Of a stretch of 64,000 nt of DNA, positions 1-9,022 are shown in pieces. Source of the stretch: Morinoia aosen (lineage: Eukaryota > Arthropoda > Malacostraca > Amphipoda > Talitridae). The stretch covers positions 18,820,484 to 18,884,483 of the forward strand of contig CM059579.1 of assembly GCA_030386875.1 (NCBI GenBank), written 5' to 3'. The notes under the pieces are model-generated. The model did no database searches and had not been told where the DNA came from. It saw nothing but the letters and a program-made list of their open reading frames with translations. Both the position numbers and the translations under genes were made by a program. The number at the start of each line of letters is the position of its first letter. Positions within the stretch are counted from its first letter, which is position 1.

Positions 1-99
1 AAGGAGTAGTGCAATAAATTGGGATTTTTTAATAAAAACTTATTATCGCTTGCTGTCAGTAGACATTTTTTCGTGCCGTAATTTGGGCTAAGAGTAAAG

Positions 100-1053
100 A
101 TGGAAACGAAATCTGAGTTAGCTGACGTAATGCTGAGTCTCACAGAGGCAATCAAGGGCTTACGTTCCGACAAGTTGCCTCCACCAGGGAAGTTCTCGGG
201 CAGGCCTAGCGACGGTCAGGTCTCTGTTTTCTTGACTAAATTCGAGAACTATGCAAGTTCTAAGTACCAGGAAAACAAGTCGGCTTGGGTTCAGGAATTG
301 CCAGAATTTCTTGAGGGGGAAGCCAAGAATATAGTTCAAGCATACGGAACGGGAGCTGACTATGGGGAAGTAAAAAGTCGGTTGATTCAGGAACTAGAGC
401 TTCACGAAAAATTAAGTGATGATGGGTACACAGAATTCTTGCGGGCAGAAAGAAATAGGGGTGAATCACTGACTTGCTATAGTATTAGGCTTGAAAAGCT
501 AGTAGCAAAAGTGGATAGTGTAGGAAAAGAGGGCAAAGAACTCTTGGCTCGAAATAAATTTATTAGTTCCCTAGCACCGGAGCTGGTACGTCGGCTTAAG
601 TTATTCGTTGGCCAGCAAGAGTCCATTGCACTCAGTGCAGTGGCCCGATTAGCAGCCAGTTTGGAAGCCGATATGACAGCTACCGAGGAAAGGATAGGGA
701 ATCATACTCGAGCGGAACAAATTTACTTAGCGACGCCATACGCGCCAGAAGCAAGTAATGATAGCATTGAGCACCAGGAACGCAGACCAGCCCGATCAAT
801 GCATTGTTTTCGTTGTGGACAAGAAGGACATTTTGTGCGGGACTGTACGCAGCAGGTAGCACATAGAGACAGATTCGGGGAAGTTGTTAGTTCAGAACGC
901 GGGTTGAAATGTGCGTATTGTGGCAAGAAGGGGCATTTGATGAAGGACTGTCAAGGATTTATGGAGAAATGCGCAGCGTGTGTTTGGTGTGGAGAAATCA
1001 CACATCGCAGTTTTCAGTGTGCGCATAAACCAGGTCGACAGTCGGGAAACTAG
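100..1053 (+). CDS. gag: Gag polyprotein of the Ty3/Gypsy element
   Basis: A 317-residue frame starts at an ATG preceded by TAAAG. By family knowledge it packages element RNA into cytoplasmic particles. The N-terminal two thirds read as a retrotransposon capsid domain of mostly charged helices. The C-terminus carries three CCHC zinc knuckles (C-x2-C-x4-H-x4-C) beginning near residues 236, 271 and 294. The third is atypical, with a WCGEITH core. Three knuckles is more than the one or two usual in this group. The frame ends at TAG 1051-1053, directly after a GGGAAAC heptamer, so most ribosomes would stop here and a minority would enter pol. Confidence 0.92.
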   Translation: METKSELADVMLSLTEAIKGLRSDKLPPPGKFSGRPSDGQVSVFLTKFENYASSKYQENKSAWVQELPEFLEGEAKNIVQAYGTGADYGEVKSRLIQELELHEKLSDDGYTEFLRAERNRGESLTCYSIRLEKLVAKVDSVGKEGKELLARNKFISSLAPELVRRLKLFVGQQESIALSAVARLAASLEADMTATEERIGNHTRAEQIYLATPYAPEASNDSIEHQERRPARSMHCFRCGQEGHFVRDCTQQVAHRDRFGEVVSSERGLKCAYCGKKGHLMKDCQGFMEKCAACVWCGEITHRSFQCAHKPGRQSGN

Positions 1054-1094
1054 GTGACTCCGGTTTGGAAGGGGCACAGCCGGAGCAGTGTCAC
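1044..1094 (+). promoter_or_regulatory. Programmed -1 ribosomal frameshift signal (gag-pol)
   Basis: The heptamer G GGA AAC (1044-1050) fits X XXY YYZ in the gag frame and is followed at once by the gag stop TAG. A stem of 7 pairs follows: 1058-1064 with 1079-1085, ending in a T-G wobble, with a 14-nt loop. It leaves a 7-nt spacer, the usual distance. Four more pairs (1054-1057 with 1091-1094) can extend the stem across a 5-nt bulge. The pol frame is open from 1029 and is -1 relative to gag. Sequence and geometry are seen; frameshifting activity is inferred. Confidence 0.8.
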
Positions 1095-4000
1095 GATAGT
1101 CCCCAAAATATTGAGATGGTACGGCAGAAGCGTGAGGTAGCGGTGTCGTACTCGGTGAAAGTTGAGGTTGGACAGTTGCAGGTCGATGGCCTGTTAGACA
1201 CAGGCGCATCGATCTCTTTAATTACAGAAGAGCTGCTCCATAGAATTCCGGATGTTCAGGGAAAACTTCGCGCTTCCGCCGTTAGTAATGTTGTAGGAAT
1301 TTCAGGAAACGAGATTCGAATAGAAGGCGAGATATACTTGGCAGTAACGATTGGCAGAACTAAGTTCCCAAGGCATAGGTTTTTGGTGACGACTATGCCG
1401 GTACAGTCGTTCAGTTGTGTGTTGGGCTTGGAATTTCTTGATAGCTTCAAACTTACGTTGAATGCATCAGATAGGACTTTGGAGAAAGGAAATAGTCAAG
1501 ATCGTACAAGAATAGCCCGGTTGAAGGTGATGACTTCGCGCAGAGCGGAATTTCCAGTTTTCAGTGCGGCGGAAGTGACTGTACCTTCTAGGCAGATGTT
1601 GCGTCTGTCCGCTCAAGTGAAGAGGGCACCAAATAAATTCGAAGGGTATTTAGAGCCAGTCGATAATGGGACTCGTCCATTGATGGTAGCTTCATCAGTA
1701 AATGTCGTAGACGATGAACATATTCGAGTAGAAGTAATGAACCCATTTGACAGTGATGTGAGGTTAGCCAAGCACACAAGACTAGGTACTTTGGTGGCTT
1801 TGTGTCGGGAAGAAGTAGAGCAGGATGAAGAGATGGACGAGGTGCCGGGTGACCTTAGCTTGGACGGTACGGATCTGACTGCAGAACAAAGGACGATAGT
1901 TGCTGAACTGATGACTGCGCATAAAGATGTTTTTGCGACAGATGAGGCAGACGTGGGGTGTACCGAGACAGTGCGGCACCATATAGATGTTCAGGGTGCA
2001 GCGCCTGTAAAACAAAGAAATAGACGTTACCCGGGACCCATGAAAGAGGAAATCGACCTAGAGGTAAAACTATTAGCGGAAAAAGGTATTATTGAGCCAT
2101 CTAAGTCACCATGGTCGTCTCCGTTAGTGCCAGTTAGGAAGAAGAACGGAAAACTAAGACTTTGTGTGGACTTTAGAATGTTAAACAGCTTGACAAAACC
2201 AGACTGTTTTCCGCTGCCTCATATAGGAGATACGATAAACAAACTTTCGGGAAATTATTATTTTTCTACGCTTGATTTGAAGTCGGGATATTATCAGGTG
2301 CCTCTGACTGAATCTTCGCGAGAACTGACTGCTTTTTCTACTGGTACGGAACTGTATCAATTCACTAGGCTTCCGTTTGGCGTATGCAATGGGCCGGCTA
2401 CGTTCTCACGGCTAATAAGTTTAGTAATTAAAGGGCTACCGAGTGACTCTGTGCAAGCTTACCTGGACGATATTTTGGTCGCCAGTGGGACGTTTGCGGA
2501 ACATGTCCAGGCGCTGGAGAGAGTGTTCGGCAGGCTTCGAGTTCACGGGCTCAAGCTGAACTTGGAAAAATGTTGTTTGTTTCAAGAGCAGGTCGATTAC
2601 TTGGGTCACTCCGTCGGTAGACTTGGTGTGAGTCCGCTAGAAAAGAATATAGGGGCGATCCAAGAGTTTCCAGTGCCACGAACGGTACGGCAGTTAAGAT
2701 CCTTCCTGGGTATGGTGAACTATTATAAGAGTTTTATAAAAGACTCTGCCAATTTACTGCACCCCTTATACCTGGCGACAGCCATGGGGAAATGGGAATG
2801 GACTGCCGAGTGCCAGCAAGCATTTGAGAACGCGAAAACCGTATTGGTGACCGCTCCAATTCTAGCGTACCCAGACTTTGTGACGGGACAGCCATTCGTG
2901 TTGACGACTGATGCTAGCGGATGGGGAGCCGGCGCTGTGCTGTCTCAGGTGCAAAGCGGTCAAGAAAAAGTGATCGGTTATGCCGGGGTCAGTTTTAATA
3001 AGGCCCAAATGAGATACAGCGCAACGGACAAAGAGCTAGCGGCAATCAGGTTTGCAGTAAATCACTTTAGAATTTACTTGAGTGGTAGGAAATATGTGAT
3101 CCGAACGGACCATCAGCCTCTGATATATCTTCACAATATGAAGCGTACCGACGACCGACTGATGAGGACGTTGGCTGACTTGGCTATTGGTCAGTATAGC
3201 ATCGAGTATGTGCCCGGGAAAACTAATGTAGTTGCTGACTGTCTGTCCCGGGTGAATTTTCCATGGTCAGTTCCAGAGGGAGACGAGAATGCTCCTGAGC
3301 CAGAATGTGGGGAGTACCAGGTAGCCGAAGTGGAGGGGGGCCCAAATTCTTTGTTTGTGGCGTTGAGCCGAGCCTCGGGTCTGGGAGACGCGTTGACGCT
3401 CCGAGAGCAGGCGATAGACAAATTATTGCAGGAACCCAAAGCATTCGGTAGGACTGGTAAGGCCGCGGATCGTAGGATGATTTCGAGTTGGAAAAATCCT
3501 GATGTTTTCCCTCCATGGGAGGCTCTCGTGGCGTTTGCGCAGTTATTTGACTTGAGAGTGGAGGTAGTTTGTAAGCCAGGAGGGTTGGTTGTTGCAAATC
3601 CTGTGGGGGAGAAGGGAACTGTTAAACTGGAATGTAAAGGAGGCGTGCATTTTAATGTTATCATAGCAGGTATGCCAGCAGAAAGGGTCAATGTAGCAGC
3701 GCCCCACGGGCAAGGTAGCCAGGAGGGTGCTTGCCAGTTGGCTGACCTTCGGTTAGGAGAGGAAATACAGATGTTCGCGCCGCACCAACTGCAGGACCAG
3801 AGGTTGGTGAGGGTGCGCGAGGCTCTGGAAAGGAAGGAAAAAGACCCAGCATTAGGATATTTGCGACGGCATTTTAATAGCTTAGTGATACATAGCGGTG
3901 CCATATGTTACAAATACAAGCTAGGGGGCGAGGAAAAGTTCCTACCAGTTATTCCAGACAGTCAATTGAAGGGCTTAGTTAGACAGTTTCACGAACATGT

Positions 4001-5582
4001 AGCACATGCGGGACAGACTAAGGTTAGTAAGGCATTCCGGCGGTGCTACTTTCATCCCAGCCCATACAAGACTATCAAGGAAGTGATAAAAGAATGTCGG
4101 ACGTGCCAGTTGCATAAAGGAGTAAGTGCAAAAGATTACCCGCTGTATGGGTTGAGTGCTAAGTGCACGGCGCCGTATGATATTTATGCGGTTGATTTGA
4201 TGCAATTGCCGCGTACTCCCAGAGGACATATAGGATTATTGGTGGGTATTGATTTATGTTCTAAATTCGGGCACGCTATACCTATACGTTCAAAAGCTGC
4301 GCCGGGAGTTGCGCGTGCGTTGGAGTATGGTATATTGGCTAGTTGCCCTAGAACCCCTAAAATTTTGCGGTCCGACAATGGTCCCGAGTTTCGAGCTAGG
4401 TTGTTCGGTCAATTGTTGGACAGGTACGGGGTGCGGCATGAGCGCTCGATCGCCTATGCGCCGCATACCAATGGAGCGGTGGAGAGACTCAACCGGACCA
4501 TCAAGGAGAGACTCGCCGCGGCCTGCGCTGGTAACCCTGGGAGCTGGGATCTGGAAATAGCAAAAGTGATGTCCCAGTACAATAGACTTACCCACAGTGA
4601 GACCGGTCGAGCCCCGAGTGAATTCTTCGTGAAGGAGGCTGCAGTGCCAGATCTGCCAAGGCCACCCCGGATGTGGCGACCCGCTGGACCGAAGTTCCGA
4701 CCGTTCGCAGTGGGAGAGCTGGTCCTGCGGCGGGTACCTTACGCACGAGAGGACGAGAGGCATAAACTCGCCCCGCAGTTCCAGGGCCCCTACGAGGTGC
4801 TGGAGGTTGACAGGAACCAGGTCACCTATAAGATACGGGATCTGCAGCGGCGAAGAGCTCCCTTCAAGGTGCACGTGAGGCAATTGAAGAAATATCATGG
4901 AAACGACATGGGTCAGGCCCAACCAGTGCAACCCGAAAGGAAGAACGAGGCAGAAGGTCTGCCACAGAGGCAGCCACGCAAGAGGACCCGTCGAGAAGTG
5001 GGGCCGAAGGAAGACGGGGCTGGCGCAGCGGGCGGATTGGAAGAGGACCGAGTGGCTCCCGTGGAGGATGAGTGGTTGGGTCGCCCAATTCATCCGCTGC
5101 CACCATTTCCGGCGATGCAGCAGGAGGAGGTGACGGGCGACGACACCAGCGGGGACTTCTCGAAATTTCTCAGACAATACCCGGATCTTCCGCCGTGCGA
5201 GGAGAGCCTTGATTTTTCGGGGTTCATCGGCCAGTATCCGGATCCCCCGCTGTTGCGAATGAGGAGAACGGAGGTGCCGGAAGCAGAACGCGGACCTCTC
5301 GTCTTGAGTGGGGGAGAGGCGAGTGAAAGCGGAGCGGCAGCAGAAGGCACCCCCGATTTTTCAGGTTTCGGGGGGTGGTCGCCATTGGAGAGAGCGCGCC
5401 CAGAGGTACGAACTTCTACCCCGGCGGAGGAAGGTGACGAAAGGGGTAGCGACGCAGGGTGTTTGGAGGTAACAGAGGTGAGTGCCGGTGATAATACTTG
5501 GCAGAGAACGGAACCTTCGGAGCCAGAAGATGAAATATTGCCTCGATTGAGACCTAAAAAGAGGTTAGATTATAAATGCTGA
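1065..5582 (+). CDS. pol: Pol polyprotein: protease, RT, RNase H, OTU-like insert, integrase
   Basis: The frame runs about 1,505 codons from 1065 and has no good ATG; it is open back to 1029 and is presumably made as a Gag-Pol fusion. Visible landmarks, numbered from 1065, are the protease DTGAS near residue 45, the RT YLDD at 466-469, and RNase H starting with TDAS (Asp 616). The integrase has an HHCC zinc motif near 977-1020, a catalytic triad at D1044, D1104 and E1140 (35-residue second spacing), then a GPY/F module. Between RNase H and integrase (about 756-870) is an OTU-protease-like stretch with NSLF where DGNCLF is expected, and HFN near 862. The C-terminal tail (about 1270-1505) is acidic and Pro/Glu-rich with three DFSxF motifs. 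This is longer than typical Ty3/Gypsy pol because of the insert and tail. Confidence 0.93.
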   Translation: MEGAQPEQCHDSPQNIEMVRQKREVAVSYSVKVEVGQLQVDGLLDTGASISLITEELLHRIPDVQGKLRASAVSNVVGISGNEIRIEGEIYLAVTIGRTKFPRHRFLVTTMPVQSFSCVLGLEFLDSFKLTLNASDRTLEKGNSQDRTRIARLKVMTSRRAEFPVFSAAEVTVPSRQMLRLSAQVKRAPNKFEGYLEPVDNGTRPLMVASSVNVVDDEHIRVEVMNPFDSDVRLAKHTRLGTLVALCREEVEQDEEMDEVPGDLSLDGTDLTAEQRTIVAELMTAHKDVFATDEADVGCTETVRHHIDVQGAAPVKQRNRRYPGPMKEEIDLEVKLLAEKGIIEPSKSPWSSPLVPVRKKNGKLRLCVDFRMLNSLTKPDCFPLPHIGDTINKLSGNYYFSTLDLKSGYYQVPLTESSRELTAFSTGTELYQFTRLPFGVCNGPATFSRLISLVIKGLPSDSVQAYLDDILVASGTFAEHVQALERVFGRLRVHGLKLNLEKCCLFQEQVDYLGHSVGRLGVSPLEKNIGAIQEFPVPRTVRQLRSFLGMVNYYKSFIKDSANLLHPLYLATAMGKWEWTAECQQAFENAKTVLVTAPILAYPDFVTGQPFVLTTDASGWGAGAVLSQVQSGQEKVIGYAGVSFNKAQMRYSATDKELAAIRFAVNHFRIYLSGRKYVIRTDHQPLIYLHNMKRTDDRLMRTLADLAIGQYSIEYVPGKTNVVADCLSRVNFPWSVPEGDENAPEPECGEYQVAEVEGGPNSLFVALSRASGLGDALTLREQAIDKLLQEPKAFGRTGKAADRRMISSWKNPDVFPPWEALVAFAQLFDLRVEVVCKPGGLVVANPVGEKGTVKLECKGGVHFNVIIAGMPAERVNVAAPHGQGSQEGACQLADLRLGEEIQMFAPHQLQDQRLVRVREALERKEKDPALGYLRRHFNSLVIHSGAICYKYKLGGEEKFLPVIPDSQLKGLVRQFHEHVAHAGQTKVSKAFRRCYFHPSPYKTIKEVIKECRTCQLHKGVSAKDYPLYGLSAKCTAPYDIYAVDLMQLPRTPRGHIGLLVGIDLCSKFGHAIPIRSKAAPGVARALEYGILASCPRTPKILRSDNGPEFRARLFGQLLDRYGVRHERSIAYAPHTNGAVERLNRTIKERLAAACAGNPGSWDLEIAKVMSQYNRLTHSETGRAPSEFFVKEAAVPDLPRPPRMWRPAGPKFRPFAVGELVLRRVPYAREDERHKLAPQFQGPYEVLEVDRNQVTYKIRDLQRRRAPFKVHVRQLKKYHGNDMGQAQPVQPERKNEAEGLPQRQPRKRTRREVGPKEDGAGAAGGLEEDRVAPVEDEWLGRPIHPLPPFPAMQQEEVTGDDTSGDFSKFLRQYPDLPPCEESLDFSGFIGQYPDPPLLRMRRTEVPEAERGPLVLSGGEASESGAAAEGTPDFSGFGGWSPLERARPEVRTSTPAEEGDERGSDAGCLEVTEVSAGDNTWQRTEPSEPEDEILPRLRPKKRLDYKC

Positions 5583-6219
5583 GTGTCTACTTCGATACTG
5601 CTCGAATTGTTTTTGTTTCAGGCCCGGAGATCTGTGGCTGCAGGCGATGGGCCAACGTAGCACGGGGTGCGAGGGTCCGACCTGGGCTGCCTGTTCGCGT
5701 CCCGACCCTGCGGATGTCTTCTGAGGCGCGGCCGGTGCTGATGGTTGCCTTCCATCGCAACCCGACTGGTGTGAAGCCCTTTGGATGTCCGGGTCGGATG
5801 TGACGGGCGGAGGCGCATACTCTTCAGAGATCGTGGTCTCTGTTGCGAGCTGAGCACGCCATGGGAGGTGGACTTCTGCCGCCTGTTTGGCTGCTAAAGT
5901 GAAGCCTGCCCAGCGCTGGTTGCAGTATGGAGGAGCAGTCGCTGGGGTGCAATCTGCAGTCGTGGTGGCAGGCACGCGGCAAATCTGCAGCCGGACGTTT
6001 CGTCGTTACCTGCAAGACTGGCGGGAACGTGGAAGACAGAAGAACCGGATAGTGTTATCAATTTTAGAATAATGATGTACATAGTAAACCTTTTAGTAGT
6101 TGTCCAGTTGGCACGTGCTAGAAGCATGTTTCCTCAATGTATAACTTTTTAATCTTGTGCGGTAATTTGGGATTAGAGGCGTTAGTTGGAGCAATGAGTT
6201 CTTGCTGAATTAAGAGGGA
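5583..6219 (+). other. 3' untranslated region of the Ty3/Gypsy element with polypurine tract
   Basis: A GC-rich stretch lies between the pol stop and the 3' LTR. Only short overlapping frames occur on both strands, and none has a signal peptide, a transmembrane segment or a recognisable envelope feature, so I call no env. The purine run at 6212-6219 (AAGAGGGA) directly precedes the LTR and is the expected primer for plus-strand DNA synthesis. Confidence 0.7.
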
Positions 6220-6740
6220 TGTAGTGTAGTGAAGGAGACTTCACTACGTATTATGTACGGCAACTGTACCGTTGGCGTGTACATAGAGCTCCGTCCTGCT
6301 GCTGCTTGGCTGCAGTTAAAGTGGGCGGCCGCTCGACTGAAGCGGTCAGTTGCGTCAGGACCGTCATAGGGTGCACTTGTCTACGAGCAGGCCAATAAAG
6401 CTGGTTGCCTGATGTTCGTAAGTGACCTTGGTTGTGCTTGCCCAAATCCTATGCCTCTTTTATCTGTTGGAACTTAGGGTGTTCTGCCGGGGTGTTAAGT
6501 CAGCGGTAGAATTACGATCTCGTGTGAGAGAGGCGGCTACCGCAAGACACGCCCCGATTCCGTTCTGTTAAACTATCCTAGTTCCCTTGTAAATAAACGC
6601 TCTTAGTATTTGTCCGTGCCGTACTTTGACCTCGTATCTGGCCTGAGCTATTTAAGCCTGAGTAGCTATTCCCCGTCTGGCCGGCATCCTGACAGGTCGG
6701 TTTCCAGTAACTAAACGTTATCAGGCTCGTAGTCGTTACA
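6220..6740 (+). repeat. 3' LTR of the Ty3/Gypsy element (521 bp)
   Basis: The LTR starts TGTA directly after the polypurine tract and ends TACA, giving the 5'-TG...CA-3' termini of retroelement LTRs. AATAAA polyadenylation signals occur at 6394-6399 and 6592-6597. The second copy needed for proof lies outside the window, so the right edge rests on the terminal dinucleotide and the loss of element-like composition after 6740. Confidence 0.75.
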
Positions 6741-7326
6741 GTGTGTTTATTCATATATATATATACATGTATTCATTTTGAATTGAAATAATATGGATAA
6801 TATGTTGATCCACACACACAGAAAATAAATCCTGGTTGATGTTTTCAAAAATAACAGAGATGCATATCATTCATGCAACATTACTTTGTTGCATTTTTTC
6901 ATATATGTAGGTCAATACATTATGCAAATTGTTCCATTCCACAGCAAGTTATTTTTGTCCTTAATAAGCCAAAGCTTTGCTGTTAGGAACTGACTACATA
7001 ACCCTGAAGCAAGTCATGACCAAGAAGGAGAGTCCTAGTGTAATTTTATTGAACAAGTATAGGTTTTGCTTTGCTTATTCTGAACATTTTGGAGGCTTAA
7101 ATTATTTGGTATTATAAGTGTGTTTATTGAAATTAATTGGGCTTTAGAAGAAATTTGGGTCAGTCTGGCAGTCCTAAAGCAATAAGTTCCATACTGAAAA
7201 ATGGAAAATTAAGATTTTCATAGGTGTCATACTGTTTGTTTGTAGAACTCCTATGAGACAGTCATTTGCTATATTTTTTGTAATTTTATGGTTTATTATT
7301 TTTGTTTTAGTAATAATATTGAAAAC

Positions 7327-7380
7327 TAGCCGGTTACCGGAGGTAACCGGCTAAGCTTAAGCCGGTTCAACCCGAGTATC
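7327..7380. repeat. Two short perfect hairpins
   Basis: A 12-bp inverted repeat (7327-7338 with 7342-7353, loop GGA, arms TAGCCGGTTACC) is followed by a 7-bp inverted repeat around 7369-7385 (AACCCGA / TCGGGTT). Their GC content contrasts with the AT-rich flank, and an A-rich tract follows directly. This could be the end of a retroposon or of a small TIR element; no function is evident. Confidence 0.6.
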
Positions 7381-7394
7381 GGGTTATCCGACTT

Positions 7395-7625
7395 GCCTAA
7401 AAATAAAAAAATAAAAAAATAAAATAAAAATGAAAAATGAAAAAAAATTAAAAATGAAAAAAATAAAAAAATATGAAAAAATATTAAAAATAAAATGGAA
7501 AAAAAATAAATAAATATAAAATAAATGAAAATTTAAAAAAAGTAAATAATAAAAAATAAAGAAATGAAGAAGAAAAGAAATCAAAATAAAAAAAAAAAAT
7601 TAAAAAAAATTTAAATAAATAGTTT
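7395..7625. repeat. A-rich low-complexity tract
   Basis: About 230 bases consist almost only of A with scattered T and G on the + strand. It could be the expanded tail of a retroposed sequence or plain low-complexity DNA. The 66-residue Phe/Ile-rich frame on the opposite strand is a by-product of this composition. Confidence 0.8.
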
Positions 7626-7887
7626 TCTGCAAATATAGACACCAGTGGCTTCAATTTAATACCTCACTCGACCATGTAGACTCAGCCAATTTTCCAAACG
7701 GACTCGCACAAATTTTGAGTTTTGCTATTAAGTATATAGATTGTTGAAGTTAGTAATAAATTTTTTTTGTATTTCAACTTCAATTGATTTTTCAGGGCTT
7801 GCAGGTTCTTTATTTCTAAATTAGTATCTGAGTGTAATTTCAACATCACTTCAATTAATTTTCAACGTGGTCCTTAGAAGTCCTTCT

Positions 7888-8899
7888 TTAAAGACATCGA
7901 ACGGTTTTTTCCCATGAAACTTCAAAAATTAATAAAAAATACTTCAGGAGAGAAATAAGCTCGGAGAGATTCACAACATTTTTAGAACATTCAAATGGAC
8001 GAGCAGAGCCCTAAAATTTAAAAAATTTGCCCATACCCGTTAACCCCTCACCCCCCCCCCCTCAAAGGGAAATTTCTAAAAAGTCTAATTTCTCAGTCAA
8101 TATTGTATATTAAGACAATTAGTTTTTTGTTTGATTCACAATGAATTGGTTTACAAATTTGAGATTCAGTTTTTTGATATTGCTTCAAAAAAATTTTTTT
8201 TTAAAAAGATTGAATTTAAAACAGAATTTTTTTGTATTTTTTTTTTTTACATGGTGATAAAAAAATTTCTATTCAACTTATCAAAAAACAATCTCTCAGA
8301 TTTATAGTACTCACCTTGATCTTTACGATGCTGAAAAGATCTGCTTCATAAATGTTAAACTGTAGGAGAAATTGAGCCACGCAACCGAAAAAAACTTGTT
8401 TTGAGAAAAAATCTTTCTGGTTTTTCAATTATTTCTTTAACAATTTTTAACATATGGAGGAGATCTTTTTTGCATCGTAAAGATCAAAGTGTGTACTATA
8501 AATTGCATAGGAGTAGTACTTTGATAAGTTGATTAGAAAATTTTTTGTTGTCATTCAAAGTAATCACTAAAAAATATATATATTATGTTTCAATAATACA
8601 AACATTTCTTAAATTTATTTTTGAAGCGATAGAAAAAAAACAGGATCTCAACTTTTTTGATCAGTTCATTGTGAACCAAACAAAAAAAACTAATCGTCTA
8701 TGTATGATATTGACTGAGAAATAAGGTTTTTTAGAAATTTCCTTTTGAGGTTATGGGCAAATTTGAAAAATTATAGGGCTCTGAATGTCTATTGGAATGT
8801 TCTAAACATGTTGTGAACCCCTACGAGCTTGTTTTGCTCCTGAAGTATTTTTTATTAATTTTTGAAGTTTCATGGGAAAAAACCGTTTGATCCCCTTAA
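7888..8899. mobile_element. Fold-back MITE flanked by TTAA, copy 1
   Basis: This 1,012-bp element is nearly a palindrome. The sequence near 7898-7955 reappears inverted near 8835-8892, and the block near 8065-8150 reappears inverted near 8665-8750. It is bounded by TTAA at 7888-7891 and 8896-8899, the target duplication typical of piggyBac-type transposition. A second copy lies at 16109-17130. It has no coding capacity, so it would depend on a transposase supplied elsewhere. Its right edge is only 14 nt before the VTA1 start codon. Confidence 0.8.
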
Positions 8900-8913
8900 T
8901 AGATTTAGTAAAT

Positions 8914-9022
8914 ATGTCAAGCAATAAGCTGGTGGCATGCCCTCCTCAACTGAAAGCAGTGCAGCACTACCTCAAGTTGGGGGTTGACTATGAGTCCAGA
9001 GAGCCTGTCATCACTTACTGGG
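8914..9022 (+). CDS. VTA1: VTA1 exon 1 (residues 1-36)
   Basis: Encodes the start of the first MIT-like module (PPQLKAVQHYLKLGVDY and REPVITYW). It ends in phase 1 at a consensus GTAAGT donor (9023-9028). The start codon lies 14 nt after the TTAA of a fold-back MITE. Confidence 0.9.

Larger units (their letters stand above)
1..6740 (+). mobile_element. Ty3/Gypsy LTR retrotransposon, 5' LTR outside window
   Basis: The segment holds a 99-nt leader, gag (100-1053), pol in the -1 frame (to 5582), a 637-nt 3' untranslated stretch, a polypurine tract (6212-6219) and a 3' LTR (6220-6740). The order protease, RT, RNase H, integrase defines Ty3/Gypsy. Both long frames are open, so this copy looks recent. 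The 5' LTR and primer binding site must lie upstream of base 1, so LTR divergence and the target-site duplication cannot be read here. No env-like frame follows pol. A short near-match (TAATTTGGG with similar flanks) is shared by the leader at about 74-87 and the 3' region at about 6158-6172; its meaning is unknown. Confidence 0.93.
6741..7887. other. Intergenic flank: hairpins and A-rich tract, no gene
   Basis: An AT-rich region with a short (AT)n run near 6754-6765 begins directly after the LTR. No coding frame can be supported. The only structure seen is the hairpin pair at 7327-7380 and the A-rich tract after it. Confidence 0.6.

Noticed and set aside
3191..5177. Long minus-strand frames (237 and 295 codons) opposite pol
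   Set aside because: They overlap the RNase H, insert and integrase coding region, have no recognisable domains, and arise from the GC-rich codon use of pol.
5565..5975. Frames after pol as a possible env
   Set aside because: They are short, overlap on both strands, and show no signal peptide, membrane anchor or cleavage site.
7384..7584. 66-residue hydrophobic frame on the minus strand
   Set aside because: Product of the A-rich tract read in reverse (Phe/Ile/Leu only); not a gene.
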